NCBI RefSeq assembly: GCF_000422725.1
Contig: NZ_KE383909.1
Span: 1,039,178-1,103,177 of the forward strand
Reading direction: 5' to 3'
DNA length: 64,000 bases
DNA from: Flavobacterium subsaxonicum WB 4.1-42 = DSM 21790
GTDB taxonomy: Bacteria; Bacteroidota; Bacteroidia; Flavobacteriales; Flavobacteriaceae
This document shows positions 27,252 to 35,189 of this stretch, in pieces (positions within the stretch are counted from its first letter, which is position 1; every line of letters begins with the position of its first letter). The notes beneath the pieces are model-generated. The model made no database searches. It saw only the letters and a program-made list of their open reading frames with translations, and had not been told where the DNA came from. Position numbers and translations under genes: made by a program.

Positions 27252-28616
27252 ATGGAAACTTCTATAGTGCAAAAATATAACGTACCGGGACCCCGCTACA
27301 CAAGCTACCCCACTGTACCTTACTGGGATAACGGCGAATTTACAAGCGATAAATGGCAGCAATCGTTCTTAAAAACCTTTAAACAAAGCAATGCTACCGA
27401 AGGGATAAGCATCTATATCCACCTGCCGTTTTGCGAGAGCATGTGTACCTTTTGCGGGTGCAACAAGCGTATTACCAGGCGTCACGAGGTTGAAACGCAA
27501 TACATTACCTCCGTACTTAACGAATGGGCTTTGTATTGCGATGTGCTGCCGCAAACACCTCTAGTAAAAGAACTACACTTAGGTGGCGGCACCCCTACCT
27601 TTTTTAGTCCGGAAAGTCTTGAAGTGCTGGTAAACGGCATTTTTGACAGGGCTGTAAAAGCACCTGAGTACGAATTTAGTTTTGAGGGCCACCCTAACAA
27701 TACCACACGGGAGCATTTGCAAAAGCTATATAACTTGGGTTTCAGGCGGGTAAGCTTTGGCGTTCAGGATTATAACGAAACGGTACAAAAGGCCATTAAC
27801 CGCATACAGCCTTTTCATAACGTAGCTAAGGTAACTTTATGGGCGCGCGAAATTGGCTATACCTCTATTAGCCACGACCTGGTGTTTGGGCTGCCTTATC
27901 AAACGGTTGATAGCATGGTAGATACAATCGAAAAAACCAAGGCACTCAACCCCGATAGGCTGGCGTTTTACAGCTATGCCCACACCCCGTGGATTAAAGG
28001 TAACGGCCAGCGCGGTTACAGCGAAGACAACCTGCCTAAAGACCAGGAAAAGAGGCAACTATATGAGATTGGCAAGCAAATACTATCGCAAAAGGGCTTT
28101 TTTGAAATTGGGATGGACCATTTTGCACTGGAAAGTGATAGCTTATTTGATGCCTTTAAAAATGGCAAGTTACATAGAAATTTTATGGGCTACAGCAGCT
28201 CTAAAACACAGTTAATGATTGGGTTAGGTGTATCTTCCATTAGCGATAGCTGGTACAGTTTTGCCCAGAATGAAAAGACTTTAGAGGACTACTACAGGCG
28301 TATTGAAAACAACGAACTGCCCATCTTCAGGGGGCATTTGCTTACCGATGAAGACCTGATAATCAGGCAGCACATACTCAACCTTATGTGTAAATTCGAA
28401 ACGCATTGGGATGAAGTTAACGGGCGTTTCCCGGAGTTGCACAGTGTGCTGGTAAGCCTTGGAGAAATGGAGTATGACGAGCTTTTGGAGTTTGGCACAC
28501 ACTCTATTAAAGTGACCGAAAAAGGCAAACCTTTTGTGCGCAACATTTGTATGGCGTTTGATTTGAGGCTAAAACGCAAAGCACCACAAACAGAATTGTT
28601 TTCTATGGTTGTCTAA
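27252..28616 (+). CDS. hemN: Oxygen-independent coproporphyrinogen III dehydrogenase
   Basis: 454 residues, the usual HemN length. It is a radical-SAM enzyme: the cluster motif is LPFCESMCTFCGCNKR (CxxxCxxC with the extra Cys of HemN), preceded by YTSYPTVPYW and followed by LHLGGGTPTF and RVSFGVQDYNETVQKAINRIQPF. It oxidatively decarboxylates coproporphyrinogen III to protoporphyrinogen IX in the cytoplasm without oxygen, supplying heme under low oxygen. Regulation by the Fnr-like protein is indicated by the palindrome at 27191. It neighbours the cbb3 oxidase genes, whose product needs heme. Confidence 0.96.
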   Translation: METSIVQKYNVPGPRYTSYPTVPYWDNGEFTSDKWQQSFLKTFKQSNATEGISIYIHLPFCESMCTFCGCNKRITRRHEVETQYITSVLNEWALYCDVLPQTPLVKELHLGGGTPTFFSPESLEVLVNGIFDRAVKAPEYEFSFEGHPNNTTREHLQKLYNLGFRRVSFGVQDYNETVQKAINRIQPFHNVAKVTLWAREIGYTSISHDLVFGLPYQTVDSMVDTIEKTKALNPDRLAFYSYAHTPWIKGNGQRGYSEDNLPKDQEKRQLYEIGKQILSQKGFFEIGMDHFALESDSLFDAFKNGKLHRNFMGYSSSKTQLMIGLGVSSISDSWYSFAQNEKTLEDYYRRIENNELPIFRGHLLTDEDLIIRQHILNLMCKFETHWDEVNGRFPELHSVLVSLGEMEYDELLEFGTHSIKVTEKGKPFVRNICMAFDLRLKRKAPQTELFSMVV

Positions 28617-28647
28617 AACATCAGGTTATATAATGATTAAATCGTAG

Positions 28648-28750
28648 AGACGTTGCAATGCAACGTCTTATAAAAAAACACATTGCAATACAATGTGTTT
28701 TTTTATGGAATGACTTATGTTTTAGACGTTGCACTGCAACGTCTTTTTTA
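28648..28750. repeat. Triple palindrome cluster/bidirectional terminator between hemN and the TauE/SafE gene
   Basis: Three near-identical palindromes in 97 bases: AGACGTTGCA with its complement (28648-28668), AACACATTG...CAATGTGTT flanked by A7 and T7 (about 28677-28703), and AGACGTTGCA-C-TGCAACGTCT (28724-28744) followed by TTTTTT. The first and third differ at one central base; the second is a degenerate relative. They lie between convergent genes and can terminate in both directions. They look like REP-type units. Confidence 0.75.
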
Positions 28751-28763
28751 CATCTTTTAGACA

Positions 28764-29465
28764 TTACCTGCAATGCGGTGCCTGCTGTACAAACAGGCTT
28801 ATTGTTCCCGGAGACAGGTATGGAATGCTAAGCCCTAATCCTCTTACAATAAAGAGCATGCCTATAAAAACGGCAACATAGGGCACTATTTTTACCATTG
28901 TATTACGCATAGGGTTGGTAAGGAACGCTGATGCATATACCACCACACTCATAAGCGGGATGGTACCCACTCCATACAGCAGCATATACAGCATACCTAA
29001 CGGTACATTTTGCATGGCAATGGCGCCAAACAGGGCAGCATACACCAACCCGCAGGGCAAAAAGCCGTTGAGCAAGCCGGTAACAAAAAGGGCTTTATAG
29101 GTCCGCTTTTTAAACTGGCTGCCAAGACTGGTTTTTACTTTAGAGATAATACGGTAAACAGGTTTAGAGAAGTTGTAGTTAGAGAATACCTTCTCAGGAA
29201 TCATTACAATGGCAATCATCAGTATACCTGCAATAATGGAGAGTTGCTGCTGCATCCCGGCAAGGTAAAAACCACGCCCTAATATGCCTAATGCCAGGCC
29301 TAATGTGCCATACGCCGTAAGCCTGCCTAAATGATACAGTAAAATTTGCGATGCTTTTTTCGCCGGGTTGTTATGGTCCACCGGCAGCATCATGGCAATT
29401 GGCCCGCACATGCCCATGCAGTGCAGGCTTGATATAAGGCCGAGAAGTAGTGCGGAGTAGAGCAT
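28764..29465 (-). CDS. TauE/SafE-like (DsbD_2) membrane protein of the cbb3 cluster
   Basis: 233 residues with about six membrane helices. The N-terminus LGLISSLHCMGMCGPIAMMLP carries the HCxGMCGP motif found in copper-related proteins of cbb3 oxidase clusters, followed by two helical repeats (GLLNGFLPCGLVYAALFGA). Although often labelled sulfite exporter, its position after ccoG and ccoH suggests a role in oxidase maturation or copper handling. It is separated from ccoH by 140 bp of inverted-repeat sequence. Confidence 0.85.
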   Translation of the reverse strand: MLYSALLLGLISSLHCMGMCGPIAMMLPVDHNNPAKKASQILLYHLGRLTAYGTLGLALGILGRGFYLAGMQQQLSIIAGILMIAIVMIPEKVFSNYNFSKPVYRIISKVKTSLGSQFKKRTYKALFVTGLLNGFLPCGLVYAALFGAIAMQNVPLGMLYMLLYGVGTIPLMSVVVYASAFLTNPMRNTMVKIVPYVAVFIGMLFIVRGLGLSIPYLSPGTISLFVQQAPHCR

Positions 29466-29470
29466 AAGCT

Positions 29471-29600
29471 GGTTGTTGGTTGTCAGTTGATGGTTGTTGG
29501 TTGTTGGTTATTGTTGATGGTTTGTTACTGTGTAGCTCCTAACAAAACAACAACTCATTCAGTGTAGCTCCCAACAACTGGCAACTGACAACCAATAACC
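29471..29600. repeat. Long imperfect inverted repeat with internal direct repeats
   Basis: Arms 29471-29500 and 29571-29600 are complementary at about 26 of 30 positions (low-complexity GTTGTTGG/CCAACAAC). Inside, GTGTAGCTCCTAACAA and GTGTAGCTCCCAACAA form a direct repeat about 32 nt apart. It sits between ccoH and the TauE/SafE gene. Confidence 0.6.
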
Positions 29601-29605
29601 AATAA

Positions 29606-30052
29606 CTATAAATTAAGCATTTGTTTATTAACATAGCCTTTGCCGTTGTATTGCCAGGCAATGGTAATGTCCCAGCGGCCGCCTGCCAGGTTACTTTTAG
29701 GTATGAGCATGTATGGAGCAGATAATGAAATGGGCATATCAAAATCCAATCCTCCGTCAGACGGCCTGTAAAGGGACACTTTTCCTTTTATTTTACTGTA
29801 GTCAAACCCTTGCGGGAAGATTATCTTAATTGCTGTAGTGTTGGTTTCTATTTGCAGCTTCTGGCTTAACAATGCAGCATTTTGCTCCTTATCCAGTTCG
29901 GCCTGCAGCACACGCTCCTGTTTGTAGTATTCTTCTACAACCAGTTCGTTATCATATTTATGGTCGCTTTGCACTTTAAAAACAAAAAACAGTATAAAGC
30001 CCATAAACAGGGCAAATGCTATTACAATACCCGTACCCCAATTTATTTTCAT
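29606..30052 (-). CDS. ccoH: FixH/CcoH-family cbb3 oxidase assembly protein
   Basis: 148 residues: a single N-terminal membrane helix (WGTGIVIAFALFMGFILFFVFKV), then a short coiled stretch (EEYYKQERVLQAELDKEQNAALL) and a FixH-type beta domain (VSLYRPSDGGLDFDMPISL, LAGGRWDITIAWQYNGKGYVNKQ). FixH/CcoH helps insert copper or stabilise the cbb3 complex. It starts 13 nt after ccoG in the same operon. Confidence 0.88.
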   Translation of the reverse strand: MKINWGTGIVIAFALFMGFILFFVFKVQSDHKYDNELVVEEYYKQERVLQAELDKEQNAALLSQKLQIETNTTAIKIIFPQGFDYSKIKGKVSLYRPSDGGLDFDMPISLSAPYMLIPKSNLAGGRWDITIAWQYNGKGYVNKQMLNL

Positions 30053-30065
30053 GATAATTAATGTA

Positions 30066-31487
30066 TTAGTTAAAACTTCTTGGCGCTAAAAAGTTGGTGG
30101 TTTCGGTTTCTATAAGTTTGTCGCCCTCATACACGCCAAGGGTAATTTTTGTTTTATCACTCTTTAAAAAGGCAGGGTTAATCTCTACAAACAGGGTGCC
30201 CTGTGCTATGCCCTCGCGTTTAATTTTAAAGGTTGATGCTCCCACCATTTTAACCTCGCCCTGTAGGCCTTTAAGCTCAAAATGAACGTTATTAAAATCC
30301 TTAGCCGTTTTATTGATTACCTTATAGGTAAACACATTGCTAATGTTATCGCCTTTATGTTCAAACAATTGCCCCGGCAGGCGCAGCACGGTAGCCTCAA
30401 CCTCATTACGTAAAAACAGCATGCCAATAAATATACCGGTAAGTATAAAAAGTACAGCCGTGTAGCCCTTCATACGGGCGGTAAACACAAACTTTTGTTT
30501 TTTGGTAATCTCGTCTTCGCTTGCATAGCGGATAAGCCCCTGCGGCAGGCCCACCTTATCCATAACGGTATTGCACTCGTCTATACAGGCGGTGCAGTTA
30601 ATGCACTCCAGCTGCGTGCCGTTGCGAATGTCTATCCCCGTAGGGCAAACGGCCACGCAAAGCTTGCAGTCTATACAATCGCCTTTGCCAATGGCAGCGC
30701 GGTTCTCGTTCTTAACCATTTTGCCACGGCCGGCTTCTTTCTCGCCGCGCTTATGGTCGTACGCTACAATAATCGATTTATTATCCAGCAATGCGCCCTG
30801 TAACCTGCCGTACGGACACGCAATTATGCACACCTGCTCCCTGAACTGGGCATATATAAAATAGAATACCCCTGTAAAAATAAGCAGTGCTATAAGCGTA
30901 CCCAGATTATCTGCCGGGCCCTGCTCTACCATTTGTATCAGCTTATCGCTACCCGTAACATAAGCCAGGAACACGTTGGCTATAGCAAAGGATATGATGA
31001 AGAATATGAACCATTTAAGGGCACGTTTCTTTATCTTTTCGGTATCCCACTGCTGTTTGGCGAGTTTTATCTGTGCACCGCGGTCGCCTTCTATCCAGTA
31101 TTCGATGCGCCGAAAAACCATCTCCATAAATATGGTTTGCGGGCATATCCATCCGCAAAAAATACGGCCAAATACCACCGTAAACAGGGCTACAAACACC
31201 ACCCCTATTATCATGGTAATAACTATAAGATGAAAATCCTGCGGCCAGAACGGAAACCCGAAGATATTAAACCTGCGTTCCAGCACATTAAAGAGCAAAA
31301 ACTGGTTGCCGTTAATTTTTACAAACGGTGCTGCAACTAAAAAAAGCAGCAAAAACCAGCTTACAATTTTGCGGTACCTGTAAAACTTGCCCGATGGTTT
31401 TTTAGGAAAAACCCAGGCCCTTTTGCCATCATCATCTATTGTTCCTATCCTGTCGCGGAACTCCTCATCATTATGCGTTGGTAACAT
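30066..31487 (-). CDS. ccoG: Cytochrome oxidase accessory protein CcoG (FixG/RdxA)
   Basis: 473 residues. Membrane helices at the N-terminus include FGRIFCGWICPQTIFMEMVFRRIEYWIEGDR, with further helices in the middle and near residue 345. Two ferredoxin-type 4Fe-4S motifs are complete: CIDCKLCVAVCPTG and CINCTACIDECN. A C-terminal immunoglobulin-like FixG_C domain follows (NNVHFELKGLQGEVKMVG). CcoG reduces copper(II) for the oxidase's CuB site. It is 6 nt after ccoP. Confidence 0.95.
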   Translation of the reverse strand: MLPTHNDEEFRDRIGTIDDDGKRAWVFPKKPSGKFYRYRKIVSWFLLLFLVAAPFVKINGNQFLLFNVLERRFNIFGFPFWPQDFHLIVITMIIGVVFVALFTVVFGRIFCGWICPQTIFMEMVFRRIEYWIEGDRGAQIKLAKQQWDTEKIKKRALKWFIFFIISFAIANVFLAYVTGSDKLIQMVEQGPADNLGTLIALLIFTGVFYFIYAQFREQVCIIACPYGRLQGALLDNKSIIVAYDHKRGEKEAGRGKMVKNENRAAIGKGDCIDCKLCVAVCPTGIDIRNGTQLECINCTACIDECNTVMDKVGLPQGLIRYASEDEITKKQKFVFTARMKGYTAVLFILTGIFIGMLFLRNEVEATVLRLPGQLFEHKGDNISNVFTYKVINKTAKDFNNVHFELKGLQGEVKMVGASTFKIKREGIAQGTLFVEINPAFLKSDKTKITLGVYEGDKLIETETTNFLAPRSFN

Positions 31488-31493
31488 TGTTGT

Positions 31494-32396
31494 TTATTTA
31501 GCGGTTTGGGGCGCCTTTACATCATCAACCCACACATCGCCCTGCGGTTCTTTTGGGTCTTTGGGGTTAGAGCCTTTTAACGATAGCACATAACTGGCAA
31601 CTAACTGTATTTCAGATGGTTTTAGCATACCCTTCCAGGCTACCATGCCTTTGCCATCGCGCCCACCTTCTGTAATGGTGTGGAAAACATTTTTAATACC
31701 CCCACCCAACAGCCAATACTCATCGGTAAGGTTAGGGCCAATAGCACCACCCGCATCGGGGCGGTGACAGGGTATACAATTAGCCTGAAAAACCGCTTTA
31801 CCCTCAGCAATTTCGGCCGGCTCTGTAAGCTGCGCCACGGTATTTTCGTCGATAAGGTCTTTGGCTGTTTTTTTGTATTCTTCTACTGCCAGCCTGGCTT
31901 CGGCCATTTCGGTATCAAATTCGGCTTTCTGGTCTTTTCCTTCCAAAATATGAAAGCGTACCAAATAGATTAGCGCAAACACAATGCAGGCGTAAAAAAG
32001 GTTTACCCACCACGGCGGCAGCACATTATCCAGCTCTTTAATACCATCATAATCATGGTTCATTAATATAGTTCCTTCTTCTTCGATAGGTTTTGATTTA
32101 TTAAAGAAGTTGCTCAGCTTTTTGTACCAGGCGCTTTCCCTAAAATCAAGGGCTTCGGCATCATCCAGTTGCTTACGCTGGGCATCGGTTAAAATGCTGT
32201 AGGTAACCCTGTCTATGGCCAGCACCACAATTTCTATGGCTATTTGCAAAAACAGGAATACAGCCAGGAATATCGATACCAACGGGTATTTTATAAAGGC
32301 AGGCCTGTCGCCCGAGTCTATAAAATATTCAAGCGCCATAAAAACAAGAGCAAACAGCACGGGCACCCTAACATATACGGGAATGTATTTTTTCAT
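31494..32396 (-). CDS. ccoP: cbb3 oxidase subunit III, cytochrome c subunit CcoP (one visible heme site)
   Basis: 300 residues. Two hydrophobic segments at the N-terminus (VPVLFALVFMALEYF, VSIFLAVFLFLQIAIEIVVLAI), an N-terminal CcoP helix (LPPWWVNLFYACIVFALIYLVRFHIL), and one C-terminal cytochrome c domain with CIPCH and the distal Met in GMVAWKGML. Typical proteobacterial CcoP has two CxxCH motifs; only one is present here. The gene is 25 nt after ccoQ. Confidence 0.93.
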   Translation of the reverse strand: MKKYIPVYVRVPVLFALVFMALEYFIDSGDRPAFIKYPLVSIFLAVFLFLQIAIEIVVLAIDRVTYSILTDAQRKQLDDAEALDFRESAWYKKLSNFFNKSKPIEEEGTILMNHDYDGIKELDNVLPPWWVNLFYACIVFALIYLVRFHILEGKDQKAEFDTEMAEARLAVEEYKKTAKDLIDENTVAQLTEPAEIAEGKAVFQANCIPCHRPDAGGAIGPNLTDEYWLLGGGIKNVFHTITEGGRDGKGMVAWKGMLKPSEIQLVASYVLSLKGSNPKDPKEPQGDVWVDDVKAPQTAK

Positions 32397-32421
32397 GATC
32401 CTCTAATTTTTTAATCCTCAG

Positions 32422-32604
32422 TTAGTTTTGGTTGTCTTCGTCGCTAAACGGCAGGTTGCTCATCTCGTCTATTTTTTCTTTCTTATATGTGAAAGTCCAG
32501 GTGTACAGCCCTACAAAAAAGAAGAAGAATATAAGTAGTGATATGATGGGGTATATGGCTACCCCGGCTATGGTTTCCAGGTTATGTTGTACAAACTTTA
32601 GCAT
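32422..32604 (-). CDS. ccoQ: Small cbb3 oxidase subunit CcoQ
   Basis: 60 residues, one membrane helix (GVAIYPIISLLIFFFFFVGLYTW) followed by a charged tail. Position between ccoNO and ccoP, with 4 nt after ccoNO, identifies it as the CcoQ-like component that stabilises the oxidase. Confidence 0.85.
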   Translation of the reverse strand: MLKFVQHNLETIAGVAIYPIISLLIFFFFFVGLYTWTFTYKKEKIDEMSNLPFSDEDNQN

Positions 32605-32608
32605 GGCT

Positions 32609-34807
32609 TTATTTTTTAGGTTGGGCAGTTGCGTTTTTTATTTTAATATCGGTGCCAAGGCGTTGCAAATAAGCAATTAGCGGAATGATCTCGCGGTCGC
32701 TCATGGGCACAAACAGTTCTCCCCTGGCGAGGGCAGCCTTTTTACTGGCCTCATAACTCTTTACAAAATCAGGGTCGGCATACAGGCTCTTTTCAATCTT
32801 ATCAGCCTGTGCAGCCATGTTTTTAGAGGCATGGGCAATATCCTGTTTGGTGTAGGGCACACCCAATTGCTCCATAACCTCCATCTTTTTCCGGGTCTCG
32901 GTATAATCGGCTTTTTTGTTATCGAACAGCCATTTATACGCCGGCATTATCGAACCTTCTGAGACACTTTGCGGGTCCCACATGTGGTTAAAGTGCCAGT
33001 TGTCGCTGTACTTGCCGCCTACCCTCATTAAATCGGGGCCTGTACGTTTAGAGCCCCATAAAAACGGGTGATCGTACACATATTCTCCCGATTTGGAGTA
33101 TTCGCCATAGCGTTCTACCTCGCTACGGAAAGGGCGTATCATTTGCGAGTGGCAGCCCACGCACCCTTCGCGTATGTACAGGTCGCGGCCTTCCAACTCC
33201 AATGGCGAATAGGGTTTTACGGTTGATATGGTAGGTATGTTGCTTTTAACCATTATGGTAGGCACAATCTGGATAACCCCGCCAATCAGCACCGCAATAG
33301 TCGCCAGTATGGTAAGCTGTATAGGCCTGCGTTCCAGCCACGGGTGAAATTTCTCTCCGCTAAGCCTTTTTGTAGTTATTTTTTGAAGTGCCGGTGCTTC
33401 GGCATACTCATCTTCAATGTTTTGACCCTGACGGATGGTTTGTATAATGTTGTAAACCAACACTATCATACCTATTAGGTAAAGTGTTCCACCAATGGCA
33501 CGCATCCAGTACATGGGTATAATTTCTTTAACCGTCTCTAAAAAGTTACCGTATTTAAGGGTACCATCGGGGTTAAATTGTTTCCACATACTTGCCTGTG
33601 TAAAACCGGCAACATACAATGGCAGGGTGTACATAATGATGCCCAGCGTACCTACCCAAAAGTGAAAGTTAGCCAGCTTAGTAGAGTATAGTGTTGTTTT
33701 TGTCATTCGGGGTATAAGCCAGTAGATCATACCAAAGGTTAAGAAACCGTTCCATGCCAGGGCACCCACGTGTACGTGTGCCACGATCCAGTCGGTATAA
33801 TGCGCTATGGCATTTACATTTTTAAGTGCCAGCATAGGGCCTTCAAACGTTGCCATACCGTAGCCGGTAATGGCTACCACAAAGAATTTAAGAACCGGTT
33901 CGGTACGTACTTTATCCCATGCGCCGCGAAGGGTTAGCAAACCGTTTATCATACCACCCCAGGATGGTGCAATTAGCATGATAGAAAACACCACACCCAG
34001 GTTTTGCGCCCAGTCGGGCAACGCGGTATACAATAAATGGTGCGGACCCGCCCAGATGTATATGAATATTAAACTCCAAAAGTGAATTATTGACAGCCTG
34101 TACGAATACACCGGCCTGTTGGCGGCCTTAGGCACAAAATAGTACATTAGTCCTAAAAACGGTGTGGTTAAAAAGAAGGCTACGGCGTTGTGCCCGTACC
34201 ACCATTGCACCAGAGCATCTTGCACGCCGGCATACACCGAGTAGCTTTTTAATCCGTTTACCGGAAGTGCCAGACTATTGAAAATGTGCAGTATAGCTAC
34301 CGTTATAAACGTAGCCAGGTAAAACCATACGGCTACATACAAGTGGCGTTCCCTCCTCTTTAAAATGGTGCCTATCATGTTGATGCCAAACACCACCCAT
34401 ATTACTGCAATGGCAATGTCTATGGGCCATTCCAGCTCGGCATATTCTTTAGATGATGTATAGCCCAGGGGTAACGATATGGCGGCGGCAACAATTATTA
34501 GCTGCCAGCCCCAAAAGTTAATGTTGCTGAGGGCATTGCTAAACATACGGGTTTTAAGCAGCCTTTGCAGCGAATAATACACCCCTGCAAAAGTGGCATT
34601 GCCCACAAAGGCAAATATTACTGCATTGGTATGCAGCGGCCTGAGCCTGCCGAAGCTCAGCCACGAAATACCATCGGTTAACCCAGGAAACATGTACATA
34701 GAGGCTATAAGCAGCCCTACTACCATGCCCACTACGCCAAACACTATGGTGGCATAGAGAAATTTTTTGACTATTTTATTGTCGTAATAAAATTGCTGCA
34801 TTTCCAT
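32609..34807 (-). CDS. ccoNO: Fused cbb3 oxidase subunits I and II (CcoN-CcoO)
   Basis: 732 residues. The first about 480 residues are the twelve-helix CcoN core with histidine ligands in LRPLHTNAVIFAFVGN, QWWYGHNAVAFFLTTPF and DWIVAHVHVGALAWNGF. After a membrane helix near 520 comes the CcoO cytochrome c domain with heme motif GCVGCHSQMIRPF and GPDLMRVGGKYSDNWHFNHMWDPQ. Separate genes in proteobacteria, these are fused as usual in Bacteroidota. The oxidase reduces oxygen with high affinity and pumps protons. Second gene of the ccoS operon, 5 nt after ccoS. Confidence 0.97.
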   Translation of the reverse strand: MEMQQFYYDNKIVKKFLYATIVFGVVGMVVGLLIASMYMFPGLTDGISWLSFGRLRPLHTNAVIFAFVGNATFAGVYYSLQRLLKTRMFSNALSNINFWGWQLIIVAAAISLPLGYTSSKEYAELEWPIDIAIAVIWVVFGINMIGTILKRRERHLYVAVWFYLATFITVAILHIFNSLALPVNGLKSYSVYAGVQDALVQWWYGHNAVAFFLTTPFLGLMYYFVPKAANRPVYSYRLSIIHFWSLIFIYIWAGPHHLLYTALPDWAQNLGVVFSIMLIAPSWGGMINGLLTLRGAWDKVRTEPVLKFFVVAITGYGMATFEGPMLALKNVNAIAHYTDWIVAHVHVGALAWNGFLTFGMIYWLIPRMTKTTLYSTKLANFHFWVGTLGIIMYTLPLYVAGFTQASMWKQFNPDGTLKYGNFLETVKEIIPMYWMRAIGGTLYLIGMIVLVYNIIQTIRQGQNIEDEYAEAPALQKITTKRLSGEKFHPWLERRPIQLTILATIAVLIGGVIQIVPTIMVKSNIPTISTVKPYSPLELEGRDLYIREGCVGCHSQMIRPFRSEVERYGEYSKSGEYVYDHPFLWGSKRTGPDLMRVGGKYSDNWHFNHMWDPQSVSEGSIMPAYKWLFDNKKADYTETRKKMEVMEQLGVPYTKQDIAHASKNMAAQADKIEKSLYADPDFVKSYEASKKAALARGELFVPMSDREIIPLIAYLQRLGTDIKIKNATAQPKK

Positions 34808-34812
34808 AATAA

Positions 34813-34986
34813 TCAGTCCTTGTTAGTTTTGTTGTCGTTTGGTTTGGTTTCATCATCAAAAAGCATCCGTACCGATGGTGTGTAGTCATCGTCAAACTGC
34901 CCTTGTTTTACGGCTTTTATAAAGGCATACAAAAACAGCAGTGCCACTATAATGCTTATGGTTATTAGTAAATAGATTACGCTCAT
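34813..34986 (-). CDS. ccoS: CcoS, cbb3 oxidase maturation protein
   Basis: 57 residues. One membrane helix (VIYLLITISIIVALLFLYAFI) and a cytoplasmic tail with the family's FDDDYTPSVRMLFDDE. CcoS is needed for cofactor insertion into CcoN. It heads the ccoS-NO-Q-P-G-H operon, 21 nt after the -7 box at 35007. Confidence 0.92.
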   Translation of the reverse strand: MSVIYLLITISIIVALLFLYAFIKAVKQGQFDDDYTPSVRMLFDDETKPNDNKTNKD

Positions 34987-35006
34987 ACGTCTTAATTTTA
35001 TGTTAA

Positions 35007-35014
35007 CAAAGTTA
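35007..35014 (-). promoter_or_regulatory. -7 box of the cco operon promoter
   Basis: Minus-strand TAACTTTG. The Fnr-type palindrome centre (35043.5) is 29.5 nt upstream of its first base, exactly as at hemN. Confidence 0.75.
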
Positions 35015-35036
35015 CTTTTGAGGGATGGGATAAAAC

Positions 35037-35050
35037 ATGATATTTGTCAT
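35037..35050. promoter_or_regulatory. Fnr-type operator before ccoS/ccoNO
   Basis: ATGATATTTGTCAT, identical over 14 bases to the site at 37612-37625 and fitting TGAYA-N2-TRTCA. It replaces the -33 element. Confidence 0.85.
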
Positions 35051-35084
35051 GCCTTGTGATGTTTTTAAGGTGTTTTCGGCGTTC

Positions 35085-35166
35085 CTGCAAGGTCTTTAAG
35101 ACCTTGTAGGTATATATTACAGGTTGCTATTTTAAACCTACAAGGTTTTAGAAACCTTGCAGGTTG
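35085..35166. repeat. Two related AAGGT-type palindromes
   Basis: CCTGCAAGGTCTT with its complement (35085-35111), and AACCTACAAGGTTT with its complement (35136-35166). Both contain the same CCT(A/G)CAAGGT core. Located between ccoI and ccoS, just upstream of the Fnr site; likely REP-type units that may also terminate ccoI transcription. Confidence 0.65.
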
Positions 35167-35189
35167 GTAAGACGCAAGGCATTGTGTGG

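Noticed and set aside
28648..28744. CRISPR array
   Set aside because: Units are palindromes with unequal short spacers, one is degenerate, and no cas gene is near.
28764..29465. Sulfite exporter linked to the sulfur leader locus
   Set aside because: The TauE/SafE label is a broad family name; the HCxGMCGP motif and the cco context indicate oxidase maturation instead.
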